Shown here piece after piece: positions 19,706-31,616 of a stretch of DNA of 64,000 bases. Position 1 is the first letter of the stretch; each line of letters starts with the position of its first letter. The translations under genes and the position numbers were made by a program. The DNA is from NP936 sp002726085 (GTDB lineage Bacteria; Acidobacteriota; Vicinamibacteria; Vicinamibacterales; UBA8438), in contig DASCQF010000038.1 of assembly GCA_036012905.1 (NCBI GenBank), positions 1 through 64,000 on the forward strand, given 5' to 3'. The notes beneath the pieces were generated by a model. The model searched no databases and had not been told where the DNA came from. It saw nothing but the letters and a program-made list of their open reading frames with translations.

Positions 19706-21475
19706 ATGACGAAGGTTGAAGACCTCGAGAACGTCACCGACCCGGTGAAGGCTGCGCGACCGGGTCCCATGATGGTCGTGACGCACGAGGAAGAGGATGA
19801 GCGACCCGACCGGGACGAATACGAGAATCTGCTGAAGCTGTACGAGGGCAGTTTCCGCAACATTGCCGAGGGCGAGGTCATCAAGGGCACCGTGCTGAAG
19901 GTATCGTCGTCGGATGTCGTGGTCGACGTCGGGTACAAATCCGAAGGCATCATCCAACTCCAGGAGTTTATCGACGAGCAGGGCGAGTGTATCGTCCAGC
20001 CCGGAGACACGGTCGACGTGCTGCTCGAGCGCACCGAAGACCGGGACGGCCATATCGTGCTGTCGCGCGAGAAGGCCGAGAAGATGAAGATCTGGGACGA
20101 GGTCGAGAAGGCGTATGACGACAAGAAGGTCGTCATCGGCCGCGTCATCGAACGGATCAAAGGCGGGTTGGCCGTCGACATCGGCGTCCGGGCTTTTCTG
20201 CCCGGCTCGCAGGTCGACGTGCGCCCGGTGCGTAATCTCGACGCGCTGCGTGGCCAGGAGCTGCGCATGCTCGTCATCAAGGTCAACAAAAAGCGCGGCA
20301 ACATCGTGCTGTCCCGCAAAGTGCTCCTCGAAGAGGAGAACGCGGAAAAGAAGAAGCACACGCTTGCCACCCTGGAGGAAGGGAAGGTGCTGCGGGGGAC
20401 GGTCAAGAACATCACCGACTACGGCGCCTTCATCGACCTTGGCGGAATCGACGGGCTGCTGCACGTGACCGATATGTCGTGGGGTCGCGCCGCGCACCCG
20501 TCCGATCTGTTCAAGGTGAACGACGAAGCGGATGTCGTGGTGTTGAAGTTCGACCGGACCACCGAGCGGGTGTCGCTGGGCTACAAGCAGCTGCACGCCG
20601 ATCCGTGGACCGCGGTGGAAGAGCGGTATCCAGTGGGACAGCGTGTGGACGGCAAGGTCGTCAGCCTGACCGACTACGGCGCGTTCATCGAGCTCGAGCC
20701 GGGCGTCGAAGGGCTGATTCACGTCTCCGAGATGTCGTGGAGCAAGCGGGTGAAGCACCCGTCGAAGCTGCTCAACGTCGGAGACGCCGTCGAGTCGATG
20801 GTGCTCGGTGTCGACCCACAAGCGCGGCGCATCTCCTTGGGGCTCAAGCAGGTCGAGTCCAACCCCTGGCACCAGCTGGCCGACAAGTACCCGATCGGGT
20901 CCACACTGACCGGGAAGGTGCGCAACCTCACCGAGTTCGGGGCGTTTGTCGAGGTTGAGGAAGGGATCGACGGGTTGATCCACATCTCGGACATGTCGTG
21001 GCGCAAGCGCTTGAAGCATCCCTCCGAGGTCCTCAAGAAGGGGGACGAGGTCGAGGCGATGGTGCTCAACATCGACCCCGACAACCAGCGACTCTCTCTC
21101 GGGCTGAAGCAGCTGGCGACCGACATCTGGGACGACTTCTTCGAGAACAACAAGGTCGGGACTGTCGTCGAAGGTAAGGTTGTCCGGATTACCAACTTCG
21201 GCGCCTTCGTGGAGTTGCCCGAGGGTATCGAGGGGCTCATCCATGTGTCGGAGTTCGACGACCAGGCCGGGCATGACAAGGTCGAGCTGAAGGTCGACGA
21301 GGTCACGAGCATGAAGATCATCAAGCTCAGTCCGAGTGAGCGGAAGATCGGTCTCAGCATCCGCGCCCTGAAGTCGGACGACTACGAAGTGGACTGGGAA
21401 TCGTACGGCAGCGGCGAGTCCGGGTCGCCGGCGGTGACGCTCGGCGATCACTTCAAGAACCAGTCCGACGATTAG
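19706..21475 (+). CDS. rpsA: 30S ribosomal protein S1
   Basis: S1 binds mRNA leaders and delivers them to the 30S subunit. The 589-residue product contains six S1 RNA-binding repeats. The later ones are recognisable from repeated phrases such as DYGAFIDLGGIDGLLHVTDMSW, DYGAFIELEPGVEGLIHVSEMSW and NFGAFVELPEGIEGLIHVSE. The first 40 residues are an acidic lead-in. The length is close to the usual 550-590. It lies downstream of cmk and upstream of an HU/IHF gene, as in many bacteria. Confidence 0.97.
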   Translation: MTKVEDLENVTDPVKAARPGPMMVVTHEEEDERPDRDEYENLLKLYEGSFRNIAEGEVIKGTVLKVSSSDVVVDVGYKSEGIIQLQEFIDEQGECIVQPGDTVDVLLERTEDRDGHIVLSREKAEKMKIWDEVEKAYDDKKVVIGRVIERIKGGLAVDIGVRAFLPGSQVDVRPVRNLDALRGQELRMLVIKVNKKRGNIVLSRKVLLEEENAEKKKHTLATLEEGKVLRGTVKNITDYGAFIDLGGIDGLLHVTDMSWGRAAHPSDLFKVNDEADVVVLKFDRTTERVSLGYKQLHADPWTAVEERYPVGQRVDGKVVSLTDYGAFIELEPGVEGLIHVSEMSWSKRVKHPSKLLNVGDAVESMVLGVDPQARRISLGLKQVESNPWHQLADKYPIGSTLTGKVRNLTEFGAFVEVEEGIDGLIHISDMSWRKRLKHPSEVLKKGDEVEAMVLNIDPDNQRLSLGLKQLATDIWDDFFENNKVGTVVEGKVVRITNFGAFVELPEGIEGLIHVSEFDDQAGHDKVELKVDEVTSMKIIKLSPSERKIGLSIRALKSDDYEVDWESYGSGESGSPAVTLGDHFKNQSDD

Positions 21476-21550
21476 TCCACGAGCGGCCCGCTCAGGGCCC
21501 GGGAGTGGTCGCCGGGGCGGCAAGGGGGGATCTTGGCAGCAGGCGGGAGC

Positions 21551-21904
21551 ATGACGAAGGCGGCGCTCGTCGAGGAAGTGTCGCGAGTCTCCGATCTCAC
21601 CAAGAAACACTCCGAGGTGATCGTCGACACCGTGTTCCGCAGCATCATCAGCGCCCTGCGTCGCGGTGAGAAGATCGAGCTGCGGGGCTTCGGGAGCTTT
21701 CGTCTCCGGCAGCGCGAACCCCGAAAGGGGCGGAACCCCAAGACCGGCGACCGCGTCGACGTGCCGCCCAAGCAGGTGCCCTACTTCAAGCCCGGTAAGG
21801 AGCTCAAAGAGCTGATCAACCGGGAGCCGTTGCAAGACACGCCAGAGGACCCGCCCACGTCGGCACCGTCGCCAGTGCCTGGTTCCGGCGTCACGCGCTA
21901 CTAG
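21551..21904 (+). CDS. HU/IHF-family DNA-binding protein
   Basis: Small architectural DNA-bending protein, 117 residues. The body (MTKAALVEEVSRVSDLTKKHSEVIVDTVF, GFGSFRLRQREPRKGRNPKTGDRVDVPPKQVPYFKPGKELK) covers residues 1-92, with the intercalating Pro in the GRNPKTG arm. Position next to rpsA and general sequence suggest an IHF-beta-like protein. A Pro/Ser-rich tail of about 25 residues is extra. ATG 21551 was chosen over an in-frame start 18 bases upstream because it matches the family N-terminus. Confidence 0.93.
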   Translation: MTKAALVEEVSRVSDLTKKHSEVIVDTVFRSIISALRRGEKIELRGFGSFRLRQREPRKGRNPKTGDRVDVPPKQVPYFKPGKELKELINREPLQDTPEDPPTSAPSPVPGSGVTRY

Positions 21905-21918
21905 CGTTTCCCCAAGGA

Positions 21919-21946
21919 GTCAGGAGACAGGAGGCAGGGGGCAGGA
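21919..21946 (+). repeat. heptamer array, four units
   Basis: The units GTCAGGA, GACAGGA, GGCAGGG and GGCAGGA lie between the HU/IHF and HIT genes. The array is followed immediately by the hairpin GAAGCTGGAGGGCTTC and then GCCAG, the same trailing motif seen at 23704 and 52764. Confidence 0.85.
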
Positions 21947-21983
21947 GAAGCTGGAGGGCTTCGCCAGTGTCCTGTGTCATCGC

Positions 21984-22499
21984 GTGGAACGACTCTGGTC
22001 CCCGTGGAGGCTTGATTACGTGACCGGCGCGGCCGGGCAGGCATCGAACGACGAGTGCGTGTTCTGCGCGGCCCAGACCCGCACCGGGTCGGAGTCCTTG
22101 ATCGTCGCGCGTGGCCAGACCTGCTTCGTCATTCTCAATCTCTACCCCTACAACAGCGGCCACGTCATGGTGGTGCCGAACCGCCACGTTGGGTCGCTCG
22201 CCGAGGCGTCGCGTCAGGAGCTGACCGAGCTGATGAGGCTGACGCGCCGTGCCGAGATCGCGTTGACCGAGGCGTATCGACCGCACGGGATGAACCTGGG
22301 GATCAACCTTGGGCGCCCGGCGGGCGCCGGTATTCCAGGACACCTCCACATGCATCTCGTGCCTCGCTGGGACGGCGATACCAACTTCATGACCGTGGTT
22401 GGGGAGACCCGGGTCGTGCCAGAGGAACTGCCCGAGTCCATGAAGCGGCTCACACCGATCTTTGACCGCCTGGCCCGGGCGGACACTGAAGCGGACTGA
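21984..22499 (+). CDS. HIT-family hydrolase (Ap4A-phosphorylase-like)
   Basis: Nucleotide-binding hydrolase or phosphorylase, 171 residues. The histidine triad is GHLHMHLVPRW near residues 119-129, preceded by the family phrases LNLYPYNSGHVMVVPNRHV and GMNLGINLGRPAGAG. A zinc-binding CVFC pair lies near residue 27. This arrangement is typical of the bacterial group related to diadenosine tetraphosphate phosphorylase. The start is GTG 21984, supported by the N-terminal RLWSPWR phrase common in this group. The true substrate is unknown. Confidence 0.92.
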   Translation: MERLWSPWRLDYVTGAAGQASNDECVFCAAQTRTGSESLIVARGQTCFVILNLYPYNSGHVMVVPNRHVGSLAEASRQELTELMRLTRRAEIALTEAYRPHGMNLGINLGRPAGAGIPGHLHMHLVPRWDGDTNFMTVVGETRVVPEELPESMKRLTPIFDRLARADTEAD

Positions 22500-22508
22500 A
22501 GCAGCCAT

Positions 22509-23654
22509 TCATCGCTCGGCGAGGATGCCGGCCGCGATGACCATCCGCTGCACTTCCGAGGTGCCCTGGTAGATCTCGGTCGCGCGGACGTCACGGACCA
22601 GGCGTTCGACGGTGGAGCCACGGCGGTAGCCGGCCGAGGCCAGGTTCTGCATCGCCTGGTCGGCGGCCCGGTGCGCGGCTTCCGAGGCATACAGCTTCGC
22701 CATCGCTGCTTCCACGGTGCAACGTTCCTGCGTGTCCTTCGCGGCGGCGCCCCGATACAGCAGCATGCGCGCCGCCTCGAGCTCGGTCGCCATGTCGGCC
22801 AGCATCCATTGCACCGCCTGATATCGGCCAATCGGCCGCCCGAAAGTTTGCCGTTTTTTCGCGTGCGCGAGCGCCTCGTCAAACGCCGCCTGGCCGACGC
22901 CCAGGGCCTGGGCAGCGATGGCTACCCGCCCACCTTCGAGGGCCCACAAGGCGATCTGGAACCCTTCGCCCGGCGCACCGAGCATCGCCTCGGTGCCGAC
23001 GTGGACGTCCTGGAGATCGATGTCCCGGCAGCCGAGACCGCGCATGCCGAGGGAGTCGGCTGTGGCTCGTGACTGCAGGCCCGGTGTGCCGGTCGGCACC
23101 AGGAACGCCGACACGCCGCGGCCGCCAATTCCTGGTTCGGTCGCCGCAAACACCAGGAGCAGCTCGGCAACCTCGCCGTTGGCGACCCACACCTTGTGGC
23201 CGTTGAGGCTGTAGCCGGCGCCCGCTTCCGTGGCGGTGGTCTGCTGATGTGCGGCATCGGTGCCCGCATCCGGTTCCGATAGCGCGAAGGCGCCGACCGC
23301 CTCGCCGGTGGCCAGACGGCGCAGCCAGGCGGCGCGCTGACTCGCCGCGCCGAACCGCGCGATCACCTCGGCAACAAGCGAGTTGTTGACGGCCAGGATG
23401 ACCGCCAGCGTGGCGCTGGCGTGGGCGACCTCCTCGACCGCCAGGGCATAGCTGATGTAGTCGCGGCCCGCGCCGCCCGCTTCGATCGGGATCGTGACCC
23501 CCATCAGACCGCGTGCGCCCGCCTCCCGCACCAGGTCGCTGGGAAAGTGGTCCTCGGCGTCGATCTGCGCGGCCCGCGGTCTGACCTCCGCATCGGCGAA
23601 TTGGCGGACGGCCTCGCGAAACGCCTCCTGCTCGGCGGTCAATTCGAGTCGCAT
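22509..23654 (-). CDS. acyl-CoA dehydrogenase
   Basis: FAD enzyme introducing the alpha-beta double bond into acyl-CoA. The 381-residue product has the three ACAD domains: helical N-terminal (LTAEQEAFREAVRQFADAEVRP), beta middle (AFALSEPDAGTDAA near residue 122) and helical C-terminal. At the usual catalytic-base position the sequence is EIYQGTSEVQR, so the expected Glu (as in IYEGTSEIQR) is Gln. The alternative base position used by isovaleryl-CoA dehydrogenase does not appear to hold a Glu either. Substrate or even activity is uncertain. ATG 23654 fits the family. It faces the HIT gene tail to tail. Confidence 0.93.
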   Translation of the reverse strand: MRLELTAEQEAFREAVRQFADAEVRPRAAQIDAEDHFPSDLVREAGARGLMGVTIPIEAGGAGRDYISYALAVEEVAHASATLAVILAVNNSLVAEVIARFGAASQRAAWLRRLATGEAVGAFALSEPDAGTDAAHQQTTATEAGAGYSLNGHKVWVANGEVAELLLVFAATEPGIGGRGVSAFLVPTGTPGLQSRATADSLGMRGLGCRDIDLQDVHVGTEAMLGAPGEGFQIALWALEGGRVAIAAQALGVGQAAFDEALAHAKKRQTFGRPIGRYQAVQWMLADMATELEAARMLLYRGAAAKDTQERCTVEAAMAKLYASEAAHRAADQAMQNLASAGYRRGSTVERLVRDVRATEIYQGTSEVQRMVIAAGILAER

Positions 23655-23675
23655 GGTCGAGTGTGTCCCCAAGGA

Positions 23676-23703
23676 AGCAGGAGGCAGGAGGCAGGAGACA
23701 GGA
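23676..23703 (+). repeat. heptamer array, four units
   Basis: The units AGCAGGA, GGCAGGA, GGCAGGA and GACAGGA lie between the divergent acyl-CoA dehydrogenase and VWFA genes. They are followed by GAAGCCGGTGGGCTTC plus GCCAGC, a perfect six-base-pair hairpin and the best copy of the trailing motif. Confidence 0.85.
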
Positions 23704-23928
23704 GAAGCCGGTGGGCTTCGCCAGCTTCAGCTCGAGAAACTAACACGGCGGACTTCAGTCGTCGAGGCGCCGTTCGCCCGGGATCTCCGTCCGTCATGCT
23801 TGATTGCCAATCCAACGGTCCATCCTTTCATCGCATGCAGCCTGTGAACATGATCATACGTGAGTGGCGGCAGGCTGGATGTTCGGGTGGTATCATGGGC
23901 TAGGCGCCACGACCCAGGAAGGACACAC

Positions 23929-26064
23929 ATGTCGAGCATCCGATGGTGGACGTCACGTCCCGTCGCGCGCCAGCTGGACCTGACCGGGTGGTTCCCACCG
24001 GTCATGGTGGCCTGTGTGGTCTTCCTGGTGGCGCTTGGCGTGACCGGCGCCGCGCAGCAACCCCCCGATGCGCAGCCTGCCGGCACCCCCCAGCCGTCCG
24101 AGGCGTCAGACCCGGCCCCCGACCAGGCGCCGGACGGGCAAGACGACCCGGACGGGCAACCGGTGTTCCGGTCCGAGATCAACTTCGTGCGGGTGGACGC
24201 GATTGTCACCGACGATGATGACAACTTCGTACTCGATTTGACGGCGGACGACTTCGAGATTCTCGAGGATGACGCACTCCAGCAGATCGAGTCGTTCGAG
24301 CTCGTCGAGATCACCGGTGAGCCCGACCCGTCGCTGCCGCCGCCGTCGAGCATCCGCAACGAGTATGACCAGGAGCGCGAGGCCGCCCGGCCCGACTCGC
24401 GCATCTTCGTCTTCTTTCTCGACGACTATCACGTCCGTGACGGGAACGCCATGCGAATGACGGCGCCGTTAGTGGAGTTCGTCCAGACCGAGCTCGCGCC
24501 AACCGACCTGGTGGCGGTCATGTATCCGATGACGCCGATGTTCGACGTCCGCCTCACCCGCGATCACGCGCAGATCATCCGGGCGCTCCAGGCGTTCGAA
24601 GGCCGCAAGTACAACTACGATCCGCGCAACACGTACGAGCAGGCGTACGCCTATTATCCGACGACCCAGGTCGAGCGTATCCGGAACGACGTGAGCTTGT
24701 CGGGGCTCAAGGCGCTGGCGATCCATCTGGGCGGGCTGCGTGAGGGGCGCAAGTCGATCATCGTGTTGAGTGAGGGCTACTCGAACTGGGTGCCGCCGCA
24801 GCTGCGAGACCAGAGCGCCGCCGGCGGTGGCCTGCGCAGTTCTCAGCGCTACGACCCATTTGCGGGTGTGAACCGAGGAGAGCAGTCGTCCCAGTTCTTC
24901 GAAGACGCCGAGATGCGGCTGAATCTGATGTGGGCCGCCGACGTGGCGAACAAGAACAACACGAGCCTCTACATGGTCGATCCTCGAGGGCTGGCGATCT
25001 ACGAGTACGACTTGAGCACCGTGCCGATCGAGACCCAGACCGACGGACGGGTCCTGCGGGCTTTGCAGGACACCCTGTATGTCCTTGCCGACGAGACCGA
25101 CGGGCGCGCGATTGTGAACCGGAACGATGTCGGACCTGGTTTGGCACAGATTGTTCGCGACCAGAGTGCATACTACCTGCTGGGCTATACCTCGGCGGAG
25201 GCGCCCATTGACGGCAAGTTTCACGAGATCGAGGTCCGTGTGAATCGGCCCGATGTAAAGATCCGCGCCCGCCCGGGCTACTACGCGCTCACCGAGGAGA
25301 ACGCCGCTCGAGTGCTGGCGCCGCCGAAGCCGGAGGTCCCGAAGGCGGTGGATATCGCGCTGGCGAAATTGGCGGAGCCGACGCGTGGCCGACTGGTTCG
25401 GACCTGGGTCGGCACGCGGCGTGGCGACAACGGCAAGACGAAGGTGACGTTTGTCTGGGAGCCGGTCGGAACCGGCCAGAGTCAGCGGAGCGAATCGGCG
25501 TCCCAGGTGATGCTGATGGCCATGAGCGATAGTGGCGCGTATTTCCGCGGGGAAGTGCCGAGCCGGGGCAACGAGTCGCCGCGAGCGGATTTCGAGGCAG
25601 ACCCCGGCGAGCTCGAGCTCAATGCGGCCATCGAGGACGAGTACGGCGATGTGCTCGACCGGGCGGTGAACGAGGTGACGATCCCAGATTTCACCGGCAC
25701 CGACGTCGCCTTGAGCACCCCGGCGGTCCACCGCGCGCAAAACGAGCTCCAGCTGAGACAGCTCGTTGACAACCCCGATGCCTTGCCGACCGCGACCCGC
25801 TTCTTTCGGCGTACCGAGGCACTGCTGGTGCGTGTCGAGGCATACACGCCGGGCAATATGCCCTCGGTGGTCACCGCGAAGCTGTTGAGCCGGGAAGGTA
25901 CGCCGATGCGGGATCTCCCCGTCGAGGCGCCGTCGGCTGGTGAACAGCACCAGCTGACCCTGCAGTTGGCGCCGTTCCCGCGAGGAGACTACCTGATCGA
26001 GATCTCGGCCGCGTCGGGCGACGATGCGGCGTCCACGCTCGTGGCGTTTCGCATTCAGGGATGA
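23929..26064 (+). CDS. VWFA-related Acidobacterial domain protein
   Basis: Exported or membrane-anchored protein of 711 residues carrying the VWFA-related domain characteristic of Acidobacteria. A hydrophobic N-terminal segment (residues about 22-42) precedes a Pro/Asp-rich linker. Then come FRSEINFVRVDAIVTDDDDNFVLDLTADDFEILED (an N-terminal beta module) and a Von Willebrand A-like region (RIFVFFLDDYHVRDGNAMRM; DLVAVMYP). The YYLLGYTSAEAPIDGKFHEIEVRVN segment that ends this family follows near residue 420. The remaining 270 residues have no recognised fold. Role unknown. An AGGAAGG ribosome-binding site at 23917-23923 supports ATG 23929. Confidence 0.93.
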   Translation: MSSIRWWTSRPVARQLDLTGWFPPVMVACVVFLVALGVTGAAQQPPDAQPAGTPQPSEASDPAPDQAPDGQDDPDGQPVFRSEINFVRVDAIVTDDDDNFVLDLTADDFEILEDDALQQIESFELVEITGEPDPSLPPPSSIRNEYDQEREAARPDSRIFVFFLDDYHVRDGNAMRMTAPLVEFVQTELAPTDLVAVMYPMTPMFDVRLTRDHAQIIRALQAFEGRKYNYDPRNTYEQAYAYYPTTQVERIRNDVSLSGLKALAIHLGGLREGRKSIIVLSEGYSNWVPPQLRDQSAAGGGLRSSQRYDPFAGVNRGEQSSQFFEDAEMRLNLMWAADVANKNNTSLYMVDPRGLAIYEYDLSTVPIETQTDGRVLRALQDTLYVLADETDGRAIVNRNDVGPGLAQIVRDQSAYYLLGYTSAEAPIDGKFHEIEVRVNRPDVKIRARPGYYALTEENAARVLAPPKPEVPKAVDIALAKLAEPTRGRLVRTWVGTRRGDNGKTKVTFVWEPVGTGQSQRSESASQVMLMAMSDSGAYFRGEVPSRGNESPRADFEADPGELELNAAIEDEYGDVLDRAVNEVTIPDFTGTDVALSTPAVHRAQNELQLRQLVDNPDALPTATRFFRRTEALLVRVEAYTPGNMPSVVTAKLLSREGTPMRDLPVEAPSAGEQHQLTLQLAPFPRGDYLIEISAASGDDAASTLVAFRIQG

Positions 26065-26111
26065 CATCGCGCGACGCCCTGGCTCCTCGATGACATGAAC
26101 ACCTGCCTCGG

Positions 26112-26519
26112 ATGGATATGGATAAGATCCGCGTCATCATTGCAAAACCGGGTCTGGACGGACACGACCGCGGCGCGAAGGTGATTGCGCGCGCGCTGCG
26201 CGACGAAGGGATGGAGGTCATCTACACCGGTCTTCGCCAGACACCTGAGCAGATCGTCGAGGCCGCCCTGCAAGAGGACGCGGGCGTCATCGGCCTGTCG
26301 ATTCTGTCCGGCGCTCACAACCATGTTTGCCCTCGGGTGATGGCTCTGTTGCGGGAGAAAGGTCTCGACGATGTTGTCGTGGTGGTCGGGGGCATCATTC
26401 CCGATGTGGACCTGCCCGGGTTGCGGAGCATCGGAATCGAGGGGGTGTTTCAACCCGGAACACCAATGCGGGACATCGTCAAGTTCATCCGTGAGCACCA
26501 CCGACAAGTCCCGGCCTAG
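26112..26519 (+). CDS. cobalamin-binding subunit of methylmalonyl-CoA mutase (mcmA2-type)
   Basis: The 135-residue product is a stand-alone B12-binding Rossmann domain. The DxHxxG motif (GLDGHDRGAKV, residues about 14-24) supplies the lower-axial histidine. The SILSGAHN and VVGGIIPDVD phrases that contact the cofactor are also present. It matches the C-terminal domain of methylmalonyl-CoA mutase, so a separate catalytic subunit should be encoded elsewhere. The MeaB-epimerase fusion at 55797 is its likely pathway partner. Confidence 0.92.
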   Translation: MDMDKIRVIIAKPGLDGHDRGAKVIARALRDEGMEVIYTGLRQTPEQIVEAALQEDAGVIGLSILSGAHNHVCPRVMALLREKGLDDVVVVVGGIIPDVDLPGLRSIGIEGVFQPGTPMRDIVKFIREHHRQVPA

Positions 26520-26595
26520 TTCGCCTCCAGTACGCCTCTAAGTCCCTGTCTACGCTTGACTTCTCTGAATGGTGCAAGTACGCTCGGGCGAATCC

Positions 26596-27924
26596 ATGTC
26601 GCAAACACTCCTGCTCGCCGACGATAGCGTCACCATCCAGCGAGTGATCGAATTGACGTTCGAAGACGAAGACATCCAGGTCATCGCCGTTGGGGACGGA
26701 CAGCAAGCGATTGACCGAATCAAGTCGGATCCACCCGACATCGTCTTGGCCGACACCGGCATGCCGGAGCGCGATGGCTACGACGTCGCGATGTTCGTCA
26801 AGGAGGATCCCGCACTGGCGCACATTCCGGTCGTTCTGCTGACAGGAGCGTTCGAGCCCGTCGATGAAGATCGAGCGCGGCTGGTCGGTAGTGACGCGGT
26901 GCTGGTGAAACCGTTCGAGCCACAGGTTGTAATCAGTCGCGTCCGTGAATTGCTCCGTGGGCAGGTGGCGCCAGTCGTGCCGGCAACCTCCGGACCGTTC
27001 GGTGTCGTGCCGTCCCGCCCCGCCGACGCTGACAACGGCGCCGCCGCTGCGGCTGAAGAAGCCGCGTCTTTGCTGCCAGGGCAGACAGGGGCTCTCTCTA
27101 TGCGCGGCTCCGGTGAAACCGAGACCGTTCGGTCGCCGCCGCAACAAGCGCCATCAGATGACACGGAGGCTGCTTCGCCGTCGGCGACGAGCAACCGGGA
27201 ACTCCAGGCAGATGATCCGCTCGGGATCTACCTGGATCAGATGGACGAGGCGTTCGACCGCCTCTCGGAAGGAGAGCCCGCCGACTCTGGGCAGGAGCGC
27301 TCGGAGGAGGACGCCGAGCGTCCCGCTCCGCCAGCCTCGCCAGCCACGTCGGCGGACATCAATTCGCTGGAAGGTGCGTTGAGCGCACTCGAAGGGGCGC
27401 TCAACAAGCTGGACCTCGACCATCTCGAGGACACGCCAGAGATCGAGGCTGCCGAGGCCGGTCCCAGCGTGTCCACAACGCCATCGCCAATCGAGGACGA
27501 AGCCGAAGACAAGGACGAAGCCGAGGCAGCTCCCACCCCGCCGGCTTCGGTGCCAGAACCGGCGGCGCCAGCACCGAGCGGAGCCGAGTCGGGTGACAGC
27601 CCTCTGGCAGCCGCGCCGCCGGCGCCCCCGACGTACCAGAGATCCCAGGAACCAATGTCGCGCGCGACGCCACCGTCGCTGGCCGACGCCTTCGCTTCGC
27701 TGCTGGCAGCCGAACAGGGAGACGCCGAGCGGCCACAGACGGTCTATCCATGGCCCAGCCCGGCCCCGTCGCTCGACATGAGCGAAGAGCTGATTGAGCG
27801 CGTGACCGAGCGCGTCATCGCCCGGTTGTCCGACGGTGCGAACAGCGAGGTGGTGTCTCAGGTCGTTGCCCGTGTGGCCGAGAAGCTCGTGCGTGAGGAG
27901 ATCGAGCGGCTCAAAGACGGCTAG
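26596..27924 (+). CDS. response regulator with long disordered linker
   Basis: A receiver domain occupies residues 1-120, with acidic pocket D9-D10, phosphorylatable D53 (VLADTGMPE) and the conserved Lys in LVKPFEP. About 270 residues rich in Pro, Ala, Glu and Ser follow and are predicted to be disordered. The last 50 residues are amphipathic helices (ELIERVTERVIARLSD ... LVREEIERLKDG) that resemble polar-organiser-type or response-regulator C-termini. There is no DNA-binding or enzymatic output domain, so it probably acts by protein-protein contact. The product is 442 residues from ATG 26596. Confidence 0.85.
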   Translation: MSQTLLLADDSVTIQRVIELTFEDEDIQVIAVGDGQQAIDRIKSDPPDIVLADTGMPERDGYDVAMFVKEDPALAHIPVVLLTGAFEPVDEDRARLVGSDAVLVKPFEPQVVISRVRELLRGQVAPVVPATSGPFGVVPSRPADADNGAAAAAEEAASLLPGQTGALSMRGSGETETVRSPPQQAPSDDTEAASPSATSNRELQADDPLGIYLDQMDEAFDRLSEGEPADSGQERSEEDAERPAPPASPATSADINSLEGALSALEGALNKLDLDHLEDTPEIEAAEAGPSVSTTPSPIEDEAEDKDEAEAAPTPPASVPEPAAPAPSGAESGDSPLAAAPPAPPTYQRSQEPMSRATPPSLADAFASLLAAEQGDAERPQTVYPWPSPAPSLDMSEELIERVTERVIARLSDGANSEVVSQVVARVAEKLVREEIERLKDG

Positions 27925-28092
27925 AGACGCTGCGCCTCGAGCCGCGCAGATGACCCTCGCCCCCACAGCGCCAGGTCAGGTTCTCTTCGGCCCGCTGACC
28001 GGGTGTTTCGTGGGGTTGCGCCGGTTCCCACTGCAGCCCCGCACCCCCTTCGGCAGAATCAGTCCTTACCGGCGGCTGATACGATTATCGGC

Positions 28093-30755
<2,663 letters not shown>

Positions 30756-30759
<4 letters not shown>

Positions 30760-31616
30760 CGGTCACGCCGTTTGCCCCGCTCGACCAGTCGTCCTATCGC
30801 GAAATCGTGCGGCGGGCACTCGCCGAGGACGTGCGATGGGGCGACGTGACCACAGAGGCTGTCGTGTCCTCCGAGGTCAGGGCAACCGGTGTCATCGTCG
30901 TCAACACGCCGTGTGTCTTGGCGGGTCTGGACGTGGCGACCGAGTGTTTCCGGCAGCTCGACCCGCATGTGGTGGTCGATGGGGCGCGACGTGAGGGAGA
31001 GCGCTGCGAGCCTGGCGCCGAGCTGGCGCGGTTTCGGGGATTTGCCGCCACGTTGTTGACGGCGGAAGGCACAGCGCTGAATTTCCTGCAGCGGTTGACC
31101 GGCATCGCCACGCTGACACGCGATTTCGCCGACGCCAGTGGGGGGCGGATCACCGTGCTCGATACCAGGAAGACCACTCCGACCTTGCGCGCCCTGGAGA
31201 AGTACGCCGTCCGCGTGGGTGGTGGGGTGAACCACCGGGTCGGACTCGACGACGGCGTGCTTGTCGGGGCCAATCATGTCCGCATGGCCGGCGACATCGC
31301 AGAAGCGGTGCGGCGAGTCCGTGCCTCTGATGCCGAGCTGCCGATTGAGGTGGAGGCCCATACACTCGCTGATGTCGATGCCGCCCTGGCGGCCGGCGTG
31401 GCGACGGTGCGGATTCAGGGCTTGCCGATCGAGGCGATCAGAGAGGCAGTGCGGCGCAGCCGAGGCCGCGCCAAGATCTCGGTGTCGCACACAGTGCCGC
31501 ATGACCGGATACCGGAGCTGGCGGACACCGGTGCCGAGTACGTGTCGATCGCGGCGATCACGCAGGCGGCCTCACCGGTCGCGATGACCTTCGAGCTTAC
31601 CGGTGCTGCCAGCTGA
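30756..31616 (+). CDS. nadC: nicotinate-nucleotide pyrophosphorylase (carboxylating)
   Basis: Quinolinate phosphoribosyltransferase converting quinolinate and PRPP to nicotinate mononucleotide in NAD synthesis. The 286-residue product shows EDVRWGDVTTEA near residue 24, the TALNFLQRLTGIATLT signature near 108, and DTRKTTPTLRALEKYAVRVGGGVNHR near 132. The C-terminal half closes the barrel. The GTG start overlaps the valS stop, and the 3' end overlaps birA by 14 bases. nadA and nadB are not in the window. Confidence 0.95.
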
